DNA of 64,000 nt from Linanthus parryae (taxonomy: Eukaryota; Streptophyta; Magnoliopsida; Ericales; Polemoniaceae): contig JALGPY010000006.1 in assembly GCA_023055425.1 (NCBI GenBank), forward strand, positions 89,005,935 through 89,069,934. The letters are read 5' to 3'. Shown piece by piece: positions 1 through 12,462 of this stretch (the stretch's first letter is position 1; each line of letters opens with the position of its first letter). A model generated the notes under the pieces. That model was not told the DNA's origin, did not search any database, and was given only the letters and a program-made list of their open reading frames with translations. The translations under genes were made by a program, and so were the position numbers.

Positions 1-112
1 AAAAATTCGGGTTCGGCGGTGATCCCGAGCAATCTCCATAGCTCCAAGCTCCTTTGATTCTTCGTCTCTTGTCTCTCTGTGCGAGAATGATCGTTTTCGG
101 TCCCCGATGTCT

Positions 113-565
113 TTCTTGAGTCAGTTCCCATTAGAACTCTTCAATATCTTCATTATAGCTAAAAAAAATCGTGATTTAGTGTCACTGCCATTCGTTCATG
201 TGAATGAGAATTCATTTCGTAAGAATGAAATCTGGACCCTGACTTCTCCTGGTCGTAAATTCTTCGTCCGATCTCCGATTGAGCTCTGTGACCTATCGTT
301 GGAAAGCCCTTTGATTCTAATTTAGCTACAAAGGTACTGGACGACCCCCAAGGCCGTTCTTCAGTCAATTCCCGTTGGAACTCTTCAATATTTTCATTCT
401 AGCTAAAAAAATCGTGATTTAGTGTCACTGCCATTTGTTCCTGTGAACGGGAATTCTTTTCGTAAGAATGAAATATGGACCTGACTTCTCCTGGTCTTAA
501 ATTCTTCATTCGATCTCCGATTCAGCTCCGTAACCTATCATTGGAAAACCCTTTGAGTCTAATTT
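113..565. repeat. Diverged direct repeat, two copies of about 210 bp
   Basis: Copy 1 (about 113-323) and copy 2 (about 357-565) are similar along their length, both starting near TTCTT[G/C]AGTCA and ending near TCTAATTT, with about 33 bp between them. The copies differ by scattered substitutions and small indels. No coding frame is shared by both. The copies are too close together to be the LTRs of an ordinary element. Function and origin are not recognised. Bases 566-890 hold nothing I can name. Confidence 0.75.
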
Positions 566-889
566 CATTTGGCACCGGTCTCACTCTGAAATTCTTTGTA
601 GAACTCTAGATAACATCAAAAGAGTGAAGATTGGTCATTCTAGCTTCTCCAACAATGCTTCTCTTTACTCCGCTTGATCTCCCGTTGTTTCCGAAGTTTG
701 TTTCTTGTCTCCTACCAACCGCTGTTAAGACAACATGAACAACCATACCAAGCAATTATTTTTGACAAATAACATCGAAATATGTATATAAATGTCCGGA
801 CCAACAATAAAGTGCATATGAAGCAACTTGTAATCAAATCAGCCCAAATCTCTCATAAATAGGCTCACAACTCTTCCAAAACCTCCCAT

Positions 890-2631
890 TTAGGTGGAAA
901 ATGGCAATAACATATAGCTCCATGATCGATAGAGCGTCGCAATACTGCTTATTGCTTTTCTATGTGATGGCCTGCCACCGAGCATAATAAAAGCCCGAGG
1001 AGGATTTGCATGTGTCTGGTTTCCTACCCATGTTCAGCGTCAATGTATGCGACAAGTCGAAGTTCTAAAGTCTAATAGAACAACACGTGATCCTTGGCCC
1101 CTTTTGAGATATGAGTGTCCTCGTGACTGCCTTTTAGTGTCGTAAATCAGGATTTGCCTGAAATTCGCTAACTAATCTGGCTGCATAGCATATGTCGGGT
1201 CTAGTACACATCATAGCGTATATAAGACTCTCGACTACCCTTGCATCGTGTACTCTGGTCTATCTCTTGTGGTATCTTAAAGCACACATCTATGCTTAAA
1301 TCTTCGCTACGAGCTATAGGAGTGTCGTATGGTTTGGAGTCCAACATATGGAATCACTCAAGTATCTTCTTGATGCACACATCTGGCAACAATGAAAGAA
1401 GTCTCTATGAACGAACAAGAATGCAACTCGCCCCACCAATATCCTTCATCGCAAAATGAGAGGATAATCACCCCTTGGTGGATACATACAGTCCCGAGTC
1501 GTTATTGGCCTATAGTACGTCATCTACAAAAAAAATGAAAAGATCATGAACTTGTTCCCATAGCGCTTGACATACGTGCAGTGATCTTTATGGATCATCG
1601 GAACTCATAGTAACGATGCCCAGATAAAATATCAACAACGATGTCTAGAGGTCTGCCTAAGACCATACATGGACTTAGTAAGCTTGCACACCTTTGTGCA
1701 CTTGAAATTTTACCTCAAAACCCTCTGGTTGAGTCATATAGATCTCCTCTTAGATTTCTACATCGAGAAATGCAGTCATCACGCCCATCTGACGGAACTC
1801 TAGGTCTATGTTCGCTACTATTGCCAATATTGTGCGAATTAACTCAATCCTCACCACCCTGACTACTCAGCATAATTTCTCGTCGTATCGACGCAATTCT
1901 CACTACTGTGACCATTGGAGAGAATTTTTGTCGTAGCCCACACCCTACTGGTCGGTGTGGCCTTTCGCTACCATGCAAACCTTGTGCCTTTATACGCTTT
2001 CCTCTATGCTTGACTCTGAAAAACCATTAATTTCCAATAGTCTTGCGTCTATCCAATACTCAACCAAGTGTTAGACATGGTTGGCCCTCTTATACTCCAA
2101 CTCTTCATCTAAAGCTACTTTCCATTCTTCATAAGAAGGGGATGATTCCTTGGCTCATCATCGTCATGCAACCATCAAGACATCCCTTTCGATCTCAAAC
2201 TGTTCACGGGGTGCGCTCACGTGCGCACTCCTTCGCATAGGAGAACCATTAGCGCTCTCATCCCTTTGGATAGGCTGCTAGCTGCGCAAGTCACTCCCAC
2301 TGTCCAAATGATCTTGATGTATTGTCCCCTCACAATCGACTAAGGATGGGGTGCCAACCATCGGTTCCTCTATTTCGTATAGATCGACATCTCCACGATC
2401 CTCTCATTGAATTTCGAAATCTCCGTTGAGAAGTCTCACGTCTTTTGAATCCATTTCGATGACACTACCTCTCGGTTGATATGTTACGAATACACGTCCC
2501 CTAGAATGCTCTGAATAGGGGATGAAGATGCACTTCTTCCCTCTAGGGACCAACTTTCAATCTGTGTGGGAGTTGGTTCGCTCACAAGTTGTCGATCTCC
2601 ATAGCCTAAGGTGACCTTACTCGGATCTCCT
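890..2631 (-). pseudogene. Copia element A, 3' part of pol (decayed)
   Basis: Read on the minus strand, short Copia pol pieces appear in element order from high to low coordinates. They are an integrase C-terminal stretch containing CIFIPYSEHS and RGRVFV near 2480-2545, reverse transcriptase with MTQPEGF near 1720-1745, a FVDDVL catalytic segment near 1500-1560, YAMMCTRPD near 1190-1240, and RNase H-side sequence near 1000-1170. Many stops and frameshifts break every frame, so no product is expected. The upstream half of the same element resumes at 10571, because element B has inserted between the two parts. I could not place its LTRs. Confidence 0.8.
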
Positions 2632-4042
2632 TGTTGGAATTGTGCCCTAGAGGCAATCAATTTATCGTGACAAATATATATTGACTTACTATTCATTATG
2701 TTATCGACATAGAGATGTGTTAACATGAATAAAGTCCTTGGAATATAAATGGTATATTCTTAAATATCCCTAGTCGATTATATTGATTAAGAGGAAAATC
2801 AACTATAGACTAGTATGGGGTTGGATTGATATGGAGATATCACGATCCAACACATGGGTATGCATTAAGAGTAATGGCATACTGGATTGACCCACAACGA
2901 GAAGGATACATTAGATTATGTCAAAGTCACAATCGTTTCTCGTAGTGCTAATGGTATTGTAATTCTTAGACTTGAAGTCACCAGATACTCTAGTTGTGGA
3001 ATATCGTGCTTTGATACTATCAAACGTTGCGCCTTAACCGGGTAACTATAAATATAGTTATCGAGCATGATGGGAAGCTAGCTTAGAGATCGTAGTGACG
3101 TAGACAGGATTTTTCTCTCCCACATAATGGGAGTAAATATCCATGGGCCACTCGAGGGATAGTGCTTATAGAATGTCTGACTAGACTCAGATAAATCAAT
3201 ATGGAGATAATGATGTTATCTGCACGGATAAGCATATTCCCAGGATCGAGGACTATGGATTGGATATACGAGTGTGACTAATATGTCTCGTGTCCAATCT
3301 GGATATGGAGACAAACGTATAACACAATACATGAACATTGGGCACAAGGTTTGTCGGATGACTATTTCTATTAGTTGGGTAGCATGGATGTCTTGCTAGA
3401 GGCCGCTCCATGTTAGTACATATTACTACAAACTAAATAGAAACCTATGGGCTCACACTCCCTATGGATTAGACCGGACTTGGGCATTAATTAATATGAT
3501 TAATTAATTGGAAGGATCAATGCGCAACTACTTGCAAACTTAGTAGGATTAATTTGCAAGTTTGACTAATTCGTGTATGGACACAATTAGGATATGGGCT
3601 TTTATGCAGTCAACAAGGAGTTGTTGGACTATATAAAGAACACTCCTAGCTTCCTTCCCACACTAATGCTCATAACACATTGAGTGGGAGAGAAAAGCAA
3701 AATCCCAAAGGAGGCCGAACCCCTTTGGGACCGCCCCCTACCCGTCGGCCATAAGGAGGTCCGCCCACCTCCTTGCTTCGTGCTTGCGTGTTCTTCTTCC
3801 TCTTCCTCCTCCAATCCTAGCTAGCACAAAGTCTTGAAGGATCCGGATTCAATCCTAGGAGTGGACTATCCATGGAGACGTGAATACTATTTCACGTGAG
3901 AAGTCATCACAGGAGAACCCAAATGTATGTAGATACTAAAATCCTTTACTATCTTTATGTAGTCTCTTCCTGTGATCATTGGTGGGATTTGAGCAGTATT
4001 AATTTTATTATTTCGCTGTGTAACCTGCGACAAAACCCAATG
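2632..4042 (+). repeat. Copia B 5' LTR
   Basis: It begins TGTTGGAATTGTGCCC and ends near ACCCAA, just before the primer site. It aligns end to end with 9144-10565, with about five substitutions in the first 110 bases and fewer elsewhere. The last bases differ slightly from the right LTR. Confidence 0.88.
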
Positions 4043-4043
4043 G

Positions 4044-4055
4044 TGGTATCAGAGC
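4044..4055 (+). other. Copia B primer binding site
   Basis: TGGTATCAGAGC lies immediately after the 5' LTR. It is the usual plant retrotransposon sequence complementary to the 3' end of initiator methionine tRNA, which primes minus-strand synthesis. Confidence 0.9.
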
Positions 4056-4319
4056 AACATGTCGTAGAGCATAACGTAGTTTATGTGTTACGATTTTTTG
4101 TTGTTTTACACTTTAATTATTGTTTATCGCGGAAAATGGACAAATCAAGCATATTGATGCAATTTGTGAATATGATTCAAGCCAAATAAGATCTAATATT
4201 ACATGGGATGTAAGGATTAGTGAATTTGGATCACATAGGATGTGAAAATTTTGGATCTAGAAAACTAGGGTTTGGGCACAAGTTGGAAAAAGGTGTTTTT
4301 CAAACTTCCAAATAATTAA

Positions 4320-4521
4320 ACTTGGGCAACAAGGAAGAAGTTTTTTTTGGAAACAACTAAACTTGGGCAACAAGGAAGAATTTGTTTTGGAAACAACTAA
4401 AATTTGGCAACAAGGAAGAAGTTGTTTATGGAAACAACTAAACTTGGGAACCAAGGAGGAAGTTGTTTATGGAAACAACTAAACTTGGGAACCAAGAAGG
4501 AAGTTGTTTATGGAAACAACT
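4320..4521 (+). repeat. Tandem repeat, about five units of 41 bp, in the Copia B leader
   Basis: Units start at about 4320, 4361, 4401, 4442 and 4483, each beginning near ACTTGGG. Each ends in an inverted pair (GTTGTTT, then AAACAAC) that could fold. The last two units are nearly identical. Element C has related leader sequence near 30170-30260, but I see no tandem array there. Confidence 0.85.
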
Positions 4522-5384
4522 CTCATAAGAGGTTCGGCCCCCTAAGGGGACCGCCCCTCTCCTCCTAGCCGCCCAAGAAACCCACGGCCTAGGTGTGTGG
4601 GCTAGGGGCCGACCGACCCCAAGGCCTTGTGGTGGTCCTTCAGGGTTTTGGCCATAGTAATGGTGGGCCCTCTTGGACCGTTTTGACTCTAGTTCATCCA
4701 AAATCAATTAAAATTGACCAAACGCGTTAAAATTGGATTTTAACTGTTTATGTGCTTTTTGCATGGTGAGTGGATATGGCCGTAGGTTGTGCTTTGTTGT
4801 GGATGTTTATTTTGTGGTTTGTTTTTAAAGCCAGCGAGCTGATAAAATTAATGTAATAGTTAATTAGGTTTTACGGCCTGCGAGCTGGTCTTCTTCTCAA
4901 CTTGTGAGATCTTTTTATAGATGCTAGCTAGATTAGATAAAATAGATGATAGTCAAGATGGAGAAGAAGAAACCTAAAAGAGTTAAAAAAAACCACAAGA
5001 TGGAGCATTCCACCAGACTAAGGAGCATGGAGCATTCCACAAGCTATGGAGCATGGACCAAAAGATGGAGGCACATGGAGACGAGCTTGCTATTTCAGGG
5101 TTCATAGATATTCTCATTGGCTTGAGAATATCTTAGTTTAGAGGTCATATCCATATCACGATTATTTTGTTAATGGTTGTTTTTTTACTGTCTTATTATT
5201 TTATTGTTGGTGTATGGATGATGCATGTAAAATTGATAATAAGATAATTAACAACCCGGATCTTTTATTTGTGAGATTTTCCAACTCAAAATAAGTAGAT
5301 CAGTTGATATGGATCAACAAAACAGTTAAAACTAGAAAAGCAAACACTCATTGAAATATTGCGTTTTGCCTTCTCTTGCCTGAA

Positions 5385-6480
5385 CACCCTTCATGATCAG
5401 GGTCTATTAAATACGGGCTTGTCAAAGCAAGGCGCTTTTAATTCAACATGATGTTTTGCGCACGACACAGCAAGTAATGTGTGATTGTTGAAGCAAGAGG
5501 TTGGACGCAACTAGGGAAGATTAATTGGATTGATGAACCTGTAGGCATGACAATTAGGTGTTATCTAAAGGATAAAGAATAATGAGTTATTCACCTAATT
5601 GGACCAAGAGTTGCATGGGATGCCATTGGAAGGGTTCCTACCTAAATAACAAATTCTTGAGTGACTTGCCAAAGAAAGCTCAAGAAGAAGTGAAATTTGG
5701 ATCTTGGACTCACTAGAAAATATATATGATATTTTCCGCATTAATGGTGAGGGCTATTAATCCGAGAAAAATAGTGGGAGCTATGTTTAACCATTTAAGT
5801 CCTTGTTAAATATAGTCAAACGTCACAACTCTTTGCATAAATCCTATTGTATTGAATACCCATAGAATTAAACAAACAAAACGCGACTTTATGTCCTTAG
5901 GAAGGACAAGATGTCTGAAATAAACTTTCTTAACTGAGTATAAAATTGAGAATGATTCTCAAATGAAATAAAAAATGTCGTCCATCTTAGAACATAAAAT
6001 TCTCTTCCCACCGACTACCAAGACACACTAAAAACCTAAGAAACATCAAAGAATGGTTCTTTGGATGTAACTTGTCTCATGTCAGCTCCCATGAACTTTG
6101 AGCTTTGGAAGCAAGATGAGAAATATGGAGGCGTATGATATGATCAAACTTTGAGCGAGCTTGACATGAAAGGTTTGAAGTGTTGCTCCACGTTGCACTC
6201 TCTTGCTCAGCACTCGTCATGATCAAGATGGAATGAGTTCGGGCTTACCAAAGCAAGGCGACTTGATTCATCGAGATATGACGCAACGACACAAGCTAGT
6301 AATGTGTGACTGCTGAAGCAAGAGGTGAAGCGCAACTGAGCTACTTCAATAAGATTGAAATCTTGGACATTGGAAGTTATCTATGAGATAGATAAAGAAT
6401 AAATAGTTATTCTCCCAAATGGACCAAGAATTACATTGGATGCAATTATAGTGTTTGTTCAAAGGTGACATTCTCAATAT
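5385..6480 (+). repeat. Duplicated leader block inside Copia B
   Basis: About 5385-5660 and about 6200-6480 are diverged copies of one block. Shared phrases include GCTTACCAAAGCAAGGCG (second copy; GCTTGTCAAAGCAAGGCG in the first), AAGTAATGTGTGA, AAGCAAGAGGT and GGACCAAGA. Element C has one copy, in reverse, near 29090-29400. Between the copies lies a decayed gag piece (about 6060-6170) resembling the LMLCTMTSEL segment of element C Gag. Confidence 0.65.
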
Positions 6481-6879
6481 GATTGAGATCGCTATACAAA
6501 TCACTTCTGAAGGGCTAAAGGCAAGGCATGTTAATGGTTAAACAACATGAGTAAAGGAAAAAAAGGTTGTGGCGACCCCATGGGTATGAAGCAAGCTTGT
6601 TGCTAAAACCGAGTCGCCTTAAAAGTTCCATATGTGTGTGGAGGAAGAGAAACTGCCCAAAGTACCTGGAAGAAAATAATAAAGGAATTATGAATTCCAA
6701 ATTATGTATTGTGTTATAGAAGTCAATATGTCTATCTCATCATCATGATGAGGATCTCACATTTATAGAAATGGTGGAGGATCTCAAGAGACGTAGACAA
6801 TTGGATAAGTTAGAAATAAACCTACATGTGGGGCAATGAAGCAATGGGTTGTTGAATTATCCATAGGGAATTATTTATA

Positions 6880-9110
6880 CCCTTTGGAATTATCCATGAA
6901 TTAGACAAATATGATTATGTTACTACTTGGAGTAGGAACATTATCACAGTTTCTTGTTTTGACAAGGAAATTCTTTTATTAAAATAATGGACAAATATTG
7001 TTTCATTTATTTTGATAAAATGCATTATTGTAATGCACTTTTGTCTAAGTGGATTGTATATCCTTAATCATGATAATTTCATCTATAACATTAAAATCAA
7101 GAGGTTTGCATATAATGATATGAACCTCACTTGGAAAAATACTAAAGATGATTTTCCGTAATTCATCATATTTACTGATGGGATCAAAGAAATATGGATT
7201 TGTGTATCTTATGAAGAAACGAATCAGAATCCTTTGAAGAGTTCAAGGAATTCAAGAATGAAGTAGAAAGCCATCTTGGCAAAAGTATCATGGCTCTACG
7301 ATTGGATCGTGGAGGAGAATACTTAAGCCAATAGTTTGAACATCTAAGGGAGTATGGGAAGTGATCCCAACCCATTCTACCAAGAATACCATTGTGGAAT
7401 GGCGTGTCTAAAGAGATGTGTCAAACAAAGCTTCCAGTTTACTTTTTGGGGCCATGTTCTAATTACAGCAAATTTCGCCCTTAACCTCGTTCTATCTAAA
7501 TTAATTATGAAAACACCATATGAGATATGGACTAGGAAGTGTCCTAGTATGTCATTTATGGAGTTTAGGTAAATAGTTTACAGATAAACTTGAACCCAAG
7601 TCGGATAAATGTACTATGTGGAATATCCTTAGGAAATAAAGGATATTATCTCCACGCTCCAATCGAGAACAAATTGTTTGTTGCTCGAATCGCTGTGTTT
7701 CTAGATAGAGATTGTCTCTAAAAGAAACAGGGGGAGAACAGTATAACTTGAAGGAGTTCAAGAACCACAACGGAACATTGATCCTTTTGATGGAACATGA
7801 GTAGGATCACAAGTTGTTGTGGAGCAACCTACTTAAGTAACATAAGGACTTCGTAGGACAGGTAGGATATGTCAAGGAGCTAGAGAAATATGGATTTCTC
7901 ATAACCCGGTGATATATTGCTCATAGAGATGATCCTACAACCTATGAAGAGGCCACGAGTGGTCCATACTCTCCGAAATGGCTTGGAGACATGAGATAAA
8001 ATATGGAATCCATGTATACCAACAAAGTATAGACTTTGGTGGAACCACCTAAAAGGGTAGGACCCCTAAGGTGCAAGTGGGTTATGAGGAAACCAGCATG
8101 GATGGTAATATGATTACTTTTAAGGGACAATTGGTTGAAAATGGTTTTCTATGAGTTCATAAGTATAGACTATGACGAAATCTTTTCCCCAATTGTAATG
8201 CTTAAATCCATTTAGCATCTTGCTTGTAGCAATATAACTATAGATTAAGTCAAGCTTCTCGGATTTGGAATCTTTGATTAACGATGAAATCAAATAGTTT
8301 GATTGCATCAAGAAAGAAGATGAAGCTTGTGTTTACAAGAAGGTTAGTGGGAGCATAGTTAAATTTTTGGTCTTGTATGTAGAGACATACTAACAATTGG
8401 GAATAATGTCTCTACTCTGCAATCTGTTAAATATTATAGAGAAACGATTTCCAATAATAGACTTAGGCGAGACAATCTATAAAGATCCAGCCTGAGTCAG
8501 GGTACATATATCGACAAGGTGTTGAAATGGTTCAACATATAAGAATATGGATTCTTACCCATGTCACATGGAGTTAGTCTTTAGATGAACTAATTGTCTT
8601 TCCAATAAGATATAGAAAGGAACGCATGAATGAGATTCACGAGATACGTCATGTTATGTACTAGGCCAGATGTTTCATATGGTATGACACAGAGATACCA
8701 GTCAAATCCGGGTGAAGTGTCACTGGATAGTTATCAAGATTATCCTTAAAGTACTTGAGAGTAACTTAGGATGAATTCTTGGTAAATGGAGGATAATATG
8801 AGTTTACTGTAAGGGGTTACAGTGATGAGAACTTCTAATCTAACAAAGAAGATTTTAGACTATAGTCGAGTTTTGTGTTTTGCACTAGTGGGAGGGACTG
8901 TGAGCTGGAAAGGTTCCAGGCAAGATTGAGTTGCCGATTCTATCACAGAGGACTGAATATATTAATGCATAAGATGCAATTATTCAGAATGTTCAATATC
9001 AATCAAATTGTTGATAGGGGATATGTGAATATTTGCAAGGTACCAACAGATGTCTTTCTTACCTTGCGCACTAAAAGCATGAGGGCCGCACTAGATCAAT
9101 AGGCATATGA
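6880..9110 (+). pseudogene. Copia B pol remnant (protease end, integrase, RT, RNase H)
   Basis: Decayed counterparts of the element C proteins appear in order. Pre-integrase sequence lies near 6930-7130. Integrase lies near 7180-7580, including MKTPYEIWTRKCPS. Reverse transcriptase pieces run from about 7930 to 8760, including LCTRPDVSYGM near 8660. An RNase H tail with DRGYVNICKVPTD ends near 9100. Numerous stops and deletions rule out a working polyprotein. A purine-rich tract (9133-9143, AAGTGGGAGAC) sits directly before the right LTR. Confidence 0.85.
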
Positions 9111-9143
9111 TGCAGGAGATTGACTCCAGTGCAAGTGGGAGAC

Positions 9144-10565
9144 TGTTGGAATTGTGCCCTAGAGGCAATCAATTTATCGTGACAAATATATATGGACTTA
9201 CTATTCATTATGCTATCGATATAGAGATATGTTAACATGAATGAAGTCCTTGGAATATAAATGGTATATTCTTAAATATCCCTAGTCGATTATATTGATT
9301 AACAGGACAATCAACTATAGACTAGTATGGGGTTGGATTGATATGGATATATCACGATCCAACACATGAGTATGCATTAAGAGTAATGGCATACTGGATT
9401 GACCCACAACGAGAAGGATACATTAGATTATGTCAAAGTCACAATCGCTTCTCGTAGTGCTAAGTATTGTAATCCTTAGACTTGAAGTCACTAGATACTC
9501 TAGTTGTGGAATATCGTGCTTTGATACTATCAAATGTTGCGCCTTAACCGAGTAACTATAAAGATAGTTATCGGGCATGATAGGAAGCAAGCTTAGAGAT
9601 CGTAGTGACGTAGAAATGATTTGTCCCTCCCACATAATGGGAGTAAATATCCATGGGCCACTCGAGGGATGGTGGTTATATGATGTCTGGCCAGACTCAG
9701 ATAAATCAATATGAAGATAGTGATGTTATTTGTACGGATAAGCATATTCCCAGGATCGAGGAACTATGGATTGGATATACGAGTGTGACTAATATGTCTC
9801 GTGTCCAATCCGGATACGGAGACAAAGGGATAACACAATACATGAACATTGGGAACAAGGTTTGTCGGATGACTATTTCTATTAGTTGGGTAGCATGGTT
9901 GTCTTGCTAGAGGCCGCTCCATGTTAGTATTTATTACTACCAACTAAATAGAAACCTATGTGCTCACACTCCCTATGGATTAGACCGTACTTGAGAATTA
10001 ATTAATATGATTAATTAATTGAAAGGATCAATGCGCAACTACTTGCAAACTTAGTAGGAATAATTTGCAAGTTTGACTAATTCGTGTATGGACACAATTA
10101 GGATAGGGGTTTTATGCAGTCAACAAGGAGTTGTTGGACTATACAAAGGACACTCCTAGCTTCCTTCCCACACTAATGCTCATAACACATTGTGTGGGAG
10201 AGAAAAGCAAGGAGAGAGAGCAAAATCCCAAAGGAGGCCGAACCCCTTTGGGACCGCCCCCTACCTGTCGGCCATAAGGAGGTCCGCCCACCTCCTTGCT
10301 TCGTGCTTGCGTGTTCTTATTCCTCTTCCTCCTTCAATCCTAGCTAGCACAAAGGCTTGAAGGATCCGGATTCAATCCTAGGAGTGGAATTTCCATAGAT
10401 ACGTGAATACTATTTCACGTGAGAAGTCATCACAGGAGAACCCAAAGGTATGTAGATACTAAAATCATTTACTATCGTTATGTAGTCTCTTCCTGTGATC
10501 CTTGGTGGGATTTGAGCAGGATTAATTTTATTATTCCGCTGCGTAACCTGCGTCAAAACCCAACA
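9144..10565 (+). repeat. Copia B 3' LTR
   Basis: It starts TGTTGGAATTGTGCCC after the purine tract and ends CCAACA, pairing with the 5' LTR at 2632-4042. It is followed by CTCAT, the presumed target duplication. Confidence 0.9.
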
Positions 10566-10570
10566 CTCAT

Positions 10571-12080
10571 TTCAGTCCATATATCGAGGGGGTAGTGGAT
10601 CGGTTGAGTATGTAGGCAGCGGTCAGCAAAGGTTCTCCCCAAAAGGAAACATGCAAGTTTGCACGCGCCATCATACACCTAACCATCTATAACGGTGCTA
10701 GTTCCTTCTTTACGCTAGAACATCTTGCAGCGGAGTATAAGGAATGATCAACTGCCTCACGCTGCTCACATAGTTACTCGCTGTCTCGATATGTCCCAAG
10801 AGACTTAATCCTCTTGTCCAGATGGCTCTCTACCTTTTGCAGATACCTGTATGAAGTACTATAGTGCCTCACACTTATGTGGAATCAAGTACACATATCC
10901 AAAACGTGTAAAGTCATCTACGAATGTGATGAGAAAGTACATACTATGTCTATCTCTAACATTTGATGGACCAAAAATATGAATGAATAAGTTGTAAGTG
11001 CTCGATAGCCCTTACGACTTTACGAATGGTTTTAGTTTTTCTTTTCCTACAAGCGAAGAATCACATACAGGTAAGGAAACTTTATACAATGTCCCAAGAA
11101 GGCATGCTCTAGCTAGCTTGTTCATCATTTCATGTCGTATGTGTCATAATCTAGTATGTCATCTATAAGAATCTCATCTATCACTCTGGAGATAACATCC
11201 ATAGATTTTGAGGCAACATCCTTACTAGATTTAAGAACTCCTAAACCAAACCACACGTAGTATGACTAGCTATCGTTTCAAAGATAAGTCTATGATCCAA
11301 ATCCAAAACCATGGACCAGAAAGTAGGTGCCAACCTTGGCCATGTCTCTAGTCCTAGGAGTCCTCTTTCCCCCGTTTTTGTTTGCCGATATTGGGATTTC
11401 AGTCCCCTTCGACACCTTTATCCTTGATCTTCCCTTTGTCTCACGGTCTCAGTACCAGGTCAAGGGCTGCATCTGCCAGTAATACTTCACCAATAATCTT
11501 AGCAATCTCTAAATGCTCAATCTTCAGAATTATGCTTGACTAGTAGTCTTAGAAATCTCTAATCACTTAGACTCCAAAACCGAGTGACACTTAATCTCAT
11601 CAAACATCTTGACACCTTAAATTATGTGTCATATTCGAATTCATGGCATCTCATGAGTGTGGCAGAGGCTGCAACATAAGCATATACTTGTTGCTAATTG
11701 GATAGCTTGTGACTAGCAACCTTTAACTCCCTGAAATTAAATGACATAGCTATCGAATGCTATCATTGAGTGCTCAACTTTATCATGATATGAGTCAATA
11801 CTCAGAGCTAAGGTGCGCAATTCTATGGTTCATATGGATCTATACCCTTATTCAAAGCGGTCTAAATGTCATTCAAAGCGGTCTCGAACTTGCTGATGAG
11901 GTCATTCCCCATCCGGGCATATCACACTCTCTTGTTTGCGGCCTCCCACTACTGGTAAGGCTCGAGCTAGTGTCTATGTGCTGCTGTGACACCTTATCCA
12001 AACATCACATGTTCGGACAATTTAGGTGGTTTGACAAATCTATGTCCAACAAATAGTACATAGCACGACGATTCCTCACG
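10571..12080 (-). pseudogene. Copia element A, 5' part (integrase and upstream), decayed
   Basis: Minus-strand pieces of Copia integrase are readable just right of element B, including a stretch like MMARANLHVSFWGE near 10640-10680. Further right lie weaker protease/gag-like pieces up to about 12080. This continues element A from 890-2631, interrupted by element B. All frames are broken. The gag end and 5' LTR cannot be delimited, so the right boundary is approximate. Confidence 0.7.
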
Positions 12081-12204
12081 CCGTCGTTATCGCCATTTAG
12101 CCTTAATATATTGATTTAGACATGATTGATAATATGAGTCATTACACAATAAATTAACACTAGAACTTTCACAGCTGCAAACATGATTCACTGACTAAAA
12201 CTTA

Positions 12205-12462
12205 CTCCGTCCATCCCATAATATTAGTCCCCTGTTCCATTTTGGTGTTTTTCAAATTTGTATTCACTTTCTTCTTTTGTAGCTCTTAATAGTGTAGTTT
12301 CTCTACTTTGCCCTCATAAAGTAAATGTGACATCATCAAATAGTTAAAAAAGATGTTATTTAAGTAAATTACTTGGCAAAATGTTAATGGGGACATAATG
12401 ATTACATGTCCCCCTAAATAGTTGGACTCCCAAAGGGAACTAAAGTTATGGGACGGATGGAG
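12205..12462. mobile_element. Stowaway-like MITE
   Basis: The left end CTCCGTCCATCCCATAAT and the right end, read inverted, match. The left end is preceded by TA, and a TA lies two bases past the right end. Terminal sequence and length (258 bp) fit the Tc1/mariner-derived Stowaway group. It is non-coding. Confidence 0.8.

Larger units (their letters stand above)
2632..10565 (+). mobile_element. Copia element B, LTR to LTR, coding-defective
   Basis: Two direct LTRs of about 1.4 kb flank 5.1 kb of internal sequence. The LTRs start TGTTGG and the right one ends CCAACA. A tRNA-Met primer site follows the left LTR and a purine-rich tract precedes the right one. The flanks CTCCT (2627-2631) and CTCAT (10566-10570) look like a 5-bp target duplication with one mismatch. 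Outside these flanks the two halves of Copia A continue. The LTR start, purine tract and internal sequence match element C, so B and C are one family. The internal region has no long reading frame. Confidence 0.9.
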
